A stretch of 64,000 bases of DNA from Pseudomonadota bacterium. GTDB lineage: Bacteria; Pseudomonadota; Gammaproteobacteria; Burkholderiales; Rhodocyclaceae. The translations under genes and the position numbers were made by a program. Positions 59,398-64,000 of this stretch are shown here, piece after piece. The notes under the pieces were generated by a model, which was given only the letters and a program-made list of their open reading frames with translations, had not been told where the DNA came from and did no database searches. Each line of letters opens with the position of its first letter. Position 1 is the stretch's first letter. The DNA lies in the NCBI GenBank assembly GCA_018241685.1, contig JAFEDJ010000059.1, positions 1 through 64,000 on the forward strand, written 5' to 3'.

Positions 59398-62300
59398 ACC
59401 CGTCGCGCACCTTCATCCTCCGCCCGGTCGCCACCTCACTGCTGATGGTGGCGATCCTGCTGGTCGGCCTGATCGCCTACAAGATCCTGCCGGTGTCGGC
59501 CCTGCCCGAGGTGGAATACCCGACGATCCAGATCGTCACCCGCTATCCGGGCGCCAGCCCGGAGGTCACCACGTCGGCGATCACCGCCCCGCTGGAACGC
59601 CAGTTCGGCCAGATGCCGGGCCTCAAGCGCATGTCGTCCACCAGCGGCGAAGGCATCTCGGTCATCACGCTGCAGTTCGACCTGTCCCTGGCGATGGACG
59701 TGGCCGAGCAGCAGGTGCAGGCCTCCATCGCCAACGCGGACAACTTCCTGCCGCAGGACCTGCCGATGCCACCGGTGTACAGCAAGGTCAATCCGGCCGA
59801 CGCGCCGATCCTGACCCTCGCCGTGAGCTCGTCGAGCCTGCCGCTGGCCAGGCTGGCCGACCTGGTGGATACCCGCGTGGCGATGAAGATCTCCCAGCTG
59901 CCCGGCATCGGCCTCGTCACCATCGGCGGCGGGCTGCGCCCGGCGGTGCGCGTGCAGGTCAATCCCCAGGCCCTGGCCTCGGCCGGCCTCAGCCTGGAGG
60001 ACGTGCGCAGCGCCATCGCCAACGCCAACGTGAACATGGCCAAGGGCAGCTTCGACGGCCCGGTGCGCGCCACCACGCTGGACTCCAACGACCAGCTCAA
60101 GTCCGCCGACGACTACCGCAGCCTGACCATCGCCTGGAAGAACGGCGCACCGATCCGCCTGGCCGACGTGGCCGAGGCCGTCGAGGGCGCCGAGAACACC
60201 CGCCTGGCGGCATGGGCCGACCGCAGCCCGGCGGTGATCATCAACATCCAGCGCCAGCCCGGCGCCAACGTCATCGAGACTGCCGAGCGCGTGCGCGCGC
60301 TCTTGCCGCAGCTGGAGGCCGACCTGCCCACGTCGGTGGACCTGCGCCTGCTCACCGACCGCACCACGTCGATCCGCGCCTCGGTGCACGACGTGCAGTT
60401 CGAACTGGCCCTCGCCGTGGCGCTGGTGGTCGGCGTGATCTACCTGTTCCTGCGCAGCCTGCCGGCCACCGTGATCCCGGCCGTCGCCGTGCCCCTGTCG
60501 CTGGTCGGCACCTTCGCGGTGATGTACGTCGCCGGCTTCAGCATCAACAACCTGACCCTGATGGCGCTGACCATCGCCACCGGCTTCGTCGTGGACGACG
60601 CCATCGTGATGATCGAGAACATCAGCCGCCACGTGGAAGAAGGCGAGACACCGCTGGAAGCAGCGCTGAAGGGCGCCAGGCAGATCGGCTTCACGATCAT
60701 TTCGCTGACCGTCTCGCTGATCGCCGTGCTGATCCCGCTGATCTTCATGGCCGACGTGGTCGGGCGCCTGTTCCGCGAGTTCGCCATCACCCTGGCGGTG
60801 TCGATCCTGATCTCCGCGGTGGTGTCGCTGACCCTCACGCCGATGATGTCGGCGCGCCTGCTCAAGCCCGTCGGCCACCGCCACGACGACAACGGCGCTT
60901 TCTTCCAGGCGATCGTGGACCGCTACGCGCGCATGCTCACCTGGGTGCTCGACCGCCAGGGCCTGACGCTGCTGGTCGCCGTCGGCACCCTCACGCTGAC
61001 GGTGCTGCTGTACGTGTTCATCCCCAAAGGCTTCTTCCCGGCCCAGGACACCGGGCTGATCCAGGCCATCTCCGACGCGCCGCAGGACATCTCCTTCAGC
61101 GCGATGGCCGAGCGCCAGCACGCGCTGGCGGACATCGTGCTCGAAGATCCGGCAGTGGAAAACCTGTCGTCCTTCATCGGCGTGGATGGCACCAACACCA
61201 CGTTGAACAGCGGGCGCATGCTGATCAAGCTGAAGCCCAAGGATGAGCGCAATGCCGACGTCGGCGAGGTGATCCGCCGTCTGCAGGAACGCCTGCAGGT
61301 GCGCCGCCTGGACACCAAGCTGTACATGCAGCCGGTGCAGGACCTCTCCATCGAGGACCGCCTGTCGCGCACCCAGTACCAGTTCAGCCTGGAAAGCACC
61401 AACGAGGCCCAGCTCGCCCAGTGGTCCGGACGCCTGCTCGACAAGCTGCGCGGCCTGCCCGAGCTGGCCGACGTGGCCAGCGACCTGCAGGACCAGGGCA
61501 CCCAGGCCTTCGTGGATATCGACCGGGACAGCGCCGGCCGCCTCGGCATCACCCCGGCGGCCATCGACAACGCGCTGTACAGCGCCTTCGGCCAGCGCCA
61601 AGTGTCCAACATCTTCACCCAGTCGGCCCTCTACCGGGTGGTGCTGGAGGTGGCGCCGGACTTCCAGCGCAGCCCGGCGGCCCTCGAACACATCTACGTG
61701 CCGGCCGCCAACGGGCGCACCGTGCCGCTGTCGTCGGTGGCGCGGATCAGCGAGCGCAAGACGGTGCTGGCGGTGAACCACGTCGGCCAGTTCCCGGCGG
61801 TGACCCTGTCCTTCAACCTGGCGCCGGGCGTGGCGCTGGGCGACGCGGTCAAGGCGATCCACGCCGCCGAGGCCGAGCTGGGCCTGCCGCGCAACATCCG
61901 CAGCAGCTTCCAGGGCGCCGCGCTGGCCTTCCAGGCCTCGCTGGACAACACCCTGCTGCTGATCCTCGCCGCGGTGGTGACGATGTACATCGTGCTCGGC
62001 GTGCTCTACGAGAGCTACATCCACCCGGTCACCATCCTGTCCACGCTGCCGTCGGCCGGCGTCGGCGCACTACTGGCCCTGCTGGTGTCCGGCCACGAGC
62101 TGGGGATGATCGGCATCATCGGGATCATCCTGTTGATCGGCATCGTCAAGAAGAACGCCATCATGATGATCGACTTCGCGCTGGAGGCCGAGCGGGAGCG
62201 CGGCCTGGCGCCCCGCGAGGCAATCTACGAGGCCTGCCTGCTGCGCTTCCGGCCGATCCTGATGACCACCCTCGCCGCCCTGCTCGGTGCGCTGCCGCTG

Positions 62301-62483
62301 ATGCTCGGCAACGGCGTCGGTTCCGAGCTGCGCCAGCCGCTGGGCATCACGATGGTCGGCGGCTTGCTGGTCAGCCAGGTGCTGACGATCTTCACCACGC
62401 CGGTGATCTACCTGGCCTTCGACCGCCTGGCACGGCGCGTCAGGGGCGCCGCTGAGCCGGCCGCGGCGGACCGTCCGGCATGA
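59394..62483 (+). CDS. mdtB: RND efflux pump subunit (MdtB-like)
   Basis: A 1029-residue HAE1 pump. FILRPVATSLLMVAILLVGL opens the first helix. Relay residues are in GFVVDDAIVMIENI and GIVKKNAIMMIDF. MdtB and MdtC form a heterotrimer needed for bile salt, novobiocin and metal-stress efflux in enterics. The stop overlaps the mdtC start by 4 bases. Confidence 0.93.
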   Translation: MNPSRTFILRPVATSLLMVAILLVGLIAYKILPVSALPEVEYPTIQIVTRYPGASPEVTTSAITAPLERQFGQMPGLKRMSSTSGEGISVITLQFDLSLAMDVAEQQVQASIANADNFLPQDLPMPPVYSKVNPADAPILTLAVSSSSLPLARLADLVDTRVAMKISQLPGIGLVTIGGGLRPAVRVQVNPQALASAGLSLEDVRSAIANANVNMAKGSFDGPVRATTLDSNDQLKSADDYRSLTIAWKNGAPIRLADVAEAVEGAENTRLAAWADRSPAVIINIQRQPGANVIETAERVRALLPQLEADLPTSVDLRLLTDRTTSIRASVHDVQFELALAVALVVGVIYLFLRSLPATVIPAVAVPLSLVGTFAVMYVAGFSINNLTLMALTIATGFVVDDAIVMIENISRHVEEGETPLEAALKGARQIGFTIISLTVSLIAVLIPLIFMADVVGRLFREFAITLAVSILISAVVSLTLTPMMSARLLKPVGHRHDDNGAFFQAIVDRYARMLTWVLDRQGLTLLVAVGTLTLTVLLYVFIPKGFFPAQDTGLIQAISDAPQDISFSAMAERQHALADIVLEDPAVENLSSFIGVDGTNTTLNSGRMLIKLKPKDERNADVGEVIRRLQERLQVRRLDTKLYMQPVQDLSIEDRLSRTQYQFSLESTNEAQLAQWSGRLLDKLRGLPELADVASDLQDQGTQAFVDIDRDSAGRLGITPAAIDNALYSAFGQRQVSNIFTQSALYRVVLEVAPDFQRSPAALEHIYVPAANGRTVPLSSVARISERKTVLAVNHVGQFPAVTLSFNLAPGVALGDAVKAIHAAEAELGLPRNIRSSFQGAALAFQASLDNTLLLILAAVVTMYIVLGVLYESYIHPVTILSTLPSAGVGALLALLVSGHELGMIGIIGIILLIGIVKKNAIMMIDFALEAERERGLAPREAIYEACLLRFRPILMTTLAALLGALPLMLGNGVGSELRQPLGITMVGGLLVSQVLTIFTTPVIYLAFDRLARRVRGAAEPAAADRPA

Positions 62484-64000
62484 GCGTCGCGTCGATCTTC
62501 ATCCGGCGCCCGGTCGCCACCTCCCTGCTCGGCCTGGCCATCGCACTGGTCGGGCTGGTGGCCTACAAGCTGCTGCCGGTGGCCGCCCTGCCGCAGGTGG
62601 ATTACCCGACCATCTCGGTGTCCGCCAATCTGCCCGGCGCCAGCCCGGAGACCATGGCCGCCACCGTGGCGACGCCGCTGGAGCGAGCTTTCGGCACCAT
62701 CGCCGGGGTCACCGAGCTGACCTCTACCAGCACCCTCGGCAGCACCCGCATCACCGTCCAGATGGACCTGGACCAGGACGTGGAGAGCGCTGCCAAGAGC
62801 GTGCAGGCCGCCATCAACGCGACCCGCCCGCAGCTGCCCAGCGGCATGGCCGGCAACCCCAGCTACCGCAAGATCAACCCGGCCGACGCGCCGGTGCTGA
62901 TCCTGGCGATGACCTCCGACACCGTCTCGCGGGCCGCGATGTACGACTTCGCCTCCACCGTGCTGGCCCAGCGCCTGGCCCAGGTGAAGGGCGTCGGCCA
63001 GGTCAACCTGGGCGGCGGCTCGCTGCCGGCGGTGCGCGTCGAGGTCGATCCGGCCACGTTGGCCTCCGCCGGCATCGGCGTGGAGAGCGTGCGCCAGGCC
63101 ATCGACAGCGCCAACGTCAATCGCCCCAAGGGCAGCCTGGAGAGCGGCCAGCGCCACTGGCAGCTGGGCGCCAGCGACCAGGCCGGCAAGGCCGCCGACT
63201 ACGTGCCGACCATCGTGTCGTGGAAGAACGGCGCGGCGGTGCGCCTGCAGGACGTGGCCCGCGTGACCGACGCCGAGCAGGACACCCGCAACGCCGGCAT
63301 CGCCGACGGCAAGCCAGCGGTGATCCTGCTCATCAACCGCCAGCCGGACGCCAACGTGATCGAAACCGTCGAGCGGGCGATGGACGTGCTGCCGATGCTG
63401 CGCGAGGAGCTGCCTCCCGGCGTGAAGCTCGACGTGGTGGCCGACCGCACCGTCACCATCCGCGCCTCCCTGCGCGAGGTGCAGCACACGCTGCTGCTGT
63501 CGGTGGCGCTGGTGATCATGGTGGTCTTCCTGTTCCTGCGTAACGTGCGCGCGGCGATCATCCCCAGCGTCGCGGTGCCGGTGTCCCTGCTCGGCACCTT
63601 CGCGGTGATGTACCTGGCCGGCTTTTCGTTGAACAACATCTCGCTGATGGCGCTGGTGATCGTCACCGGCTTCGTCGTCGATGACGCGGTGGTGGTGCTG
63701 GAGAACGTCAGCCGCCACATCGAGGCCGGCATGAAACCCTTCGACGCGGCCCTCAAGGGCGCCCGCGAGGTGGGCTTCACGGTGCTGTCGATGAGCCTGT
63801 CGCTGATCGCCGTGTTCCTGCCGATCCTGCTGATGGGCGGCATCGTCGGGCGCTTCTTCCGCGAGTTCGCGGTGACCCTGTCGGTGGCCATCCTGGTGTC
63901 GCTGGTGGTGTCCCTGACCCTCACGCCGATGATGTGCGCACGCCTGCTGCGCGCCCATCCCAAGCCTGCGCCCGACGCCCGCCCCGGCGTCGGCAGCCAC
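62480..64000 (+). CDS. mdtC: RND efflux pump subunit (MdtC-like), 3' truncated by window
   Basis: 507 codons of a second HAE1 pump are present, beginning SVASIFIRRPVATSLLGLAI. Aspartates of the relay are in GFVVDDAVVVLENVSRH. The frame is open to the last base, so the C-terminal half, and any outer-membrane channel gene, lie outside. The start ATGA overlaps the mdtB stop. Confidence 0.92.
   Translation, partial: MSVASIFIRRPVATSLLGLAIALVGLVAYKLLPVAALPQVDYPTISVSANLPGASPETMAATVATPLERAFGTIAGVTELTSTSTLGSTRITVQMDLDQDVESAAKSVQAAINATRPQLPSGMAGNPSYRKINPADAPVLILAMTSDTVSRAAMYDFASTVLAQRLAQVKGVGQVNLGGGSLPAVRVEVDPATLASAGIGVESVRQAIDSANVNRPKGSLESGQRHWQLGASDQAGKAADYVPTIVSWKNGAAVRLQDVARVTDAEQDTRNAGIADGKPAVILLINRQPDANVIETVERAMDVLPMLREELPPGVKLDVVADRTVTIRASLREVQHTLLLSVALVIMVVFLFLRNVRAAIIPSVAVPVSLLGTFAVMYLAGFSLNNISLMALVIVTGFVVDDAVVVLENVSRHIEAGMKPFDAALKGAREVGFTVLSMSLSLIAVFLPILLMGGIVGRFFREFAVTLSVAILVSLVVSLTLTPMMCARLLRAHPKPAPDARPGVGSH

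Overview
The window is a GC-rich proteobacterial chromosome segment with mostly vertical housekeeping and transport operons. The gene mix fits a metabolically versatile betaproteobacterium, probably of the Rhodocyclales (Azospira/Thauera/Zoogloea-like): a complete urtABCDE urea transporter, recBCD, flavocytochrome c sulfide dehydrogenase, several RND pumps, a Family 2A encapsulin and a 7TMR-DISM diguanylate cyclase. The taxonomy is an inference from content; there is no rRNA here.

Layout. 1-5.2 kb: the 3' end of a giant Ig-repeat adhesin, followed by a HlyD-like adaptor and a PqqD-like/site-2-protease/lipoyl fusion. 5.3-11.1 kb (minus): urtABCDE with a hairpin between urtA and urtB. 11.3-14.4 kb: FMN reductase, NnrE-NnrD repair fusion, EamA permease. 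14.6-15.5 kb: tRNA-Val(CAC) followed by a vapBC toxin-antitoxin pair bounded by a 29-bp copy of the tRNA 3' end, a mini-island without an integrase. 15.6-19.2 kb: a 1190-aa sensor diguanylate cyclase. 19.2-28.6 kb (minus): recC-recB-recD with 4-bp overlaps. 28.7-31.4 kb (minus): LysR regulator, fccA and fccB. 31.6-38.4 kb: alpha/beta-hydrolase-like protein plus a MexEF-OprN-like RND pump. 38.4-41.6 kb: an amino-acid ABC importer without its ATPase.

41.6-44.4 kb is the accessory pocket: a lower-GC two-gene unit (257-aa unknown protein plus PIN-domain protein) behind a promoter with a palindrome over its -10, a phase-perfect 21-bp tandem repeat, a C4/CI-type antisense-RNA-like locus with two translationally coupled small ORFs, and a dispersed intergenic element. 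44.4-49.2 kb: LysR/azoreductase/pirin and MFS/LysR divergent pairs. 49.3-53.2 kb (minus): a Family 2A encapsulin with its cysteine desulfurase cargo (about 220-residue disordered targeting arm), a small XRE regulator and a rhodanese. 53.4-57.8 kb: tonB-exbD-exbD-exbB facing a sensor-less sigma-54 activator with a candidate sigma-54 promoter and upstream palindrome. 58.1-64 kb: an MdtABC-like RND system cut off by the window end.

A sulfur theme links several loci: FccAB (sulfide oxidation), the desulfurase encapsulin and rhodanese (sulfane sulfur handling), and an SfnR-like sigma-54 activator beside a TonB system. The functional link between them is inference from proximity. The best candidates for undescribed biology are the 257-aa/PIN module with its palindromic operator and adjoining 21-bp array, the cargo-arm motifs of the encapsulated desulfurase together with the linked rhodanese, and the adhesin/HlyD/M50 cluster.
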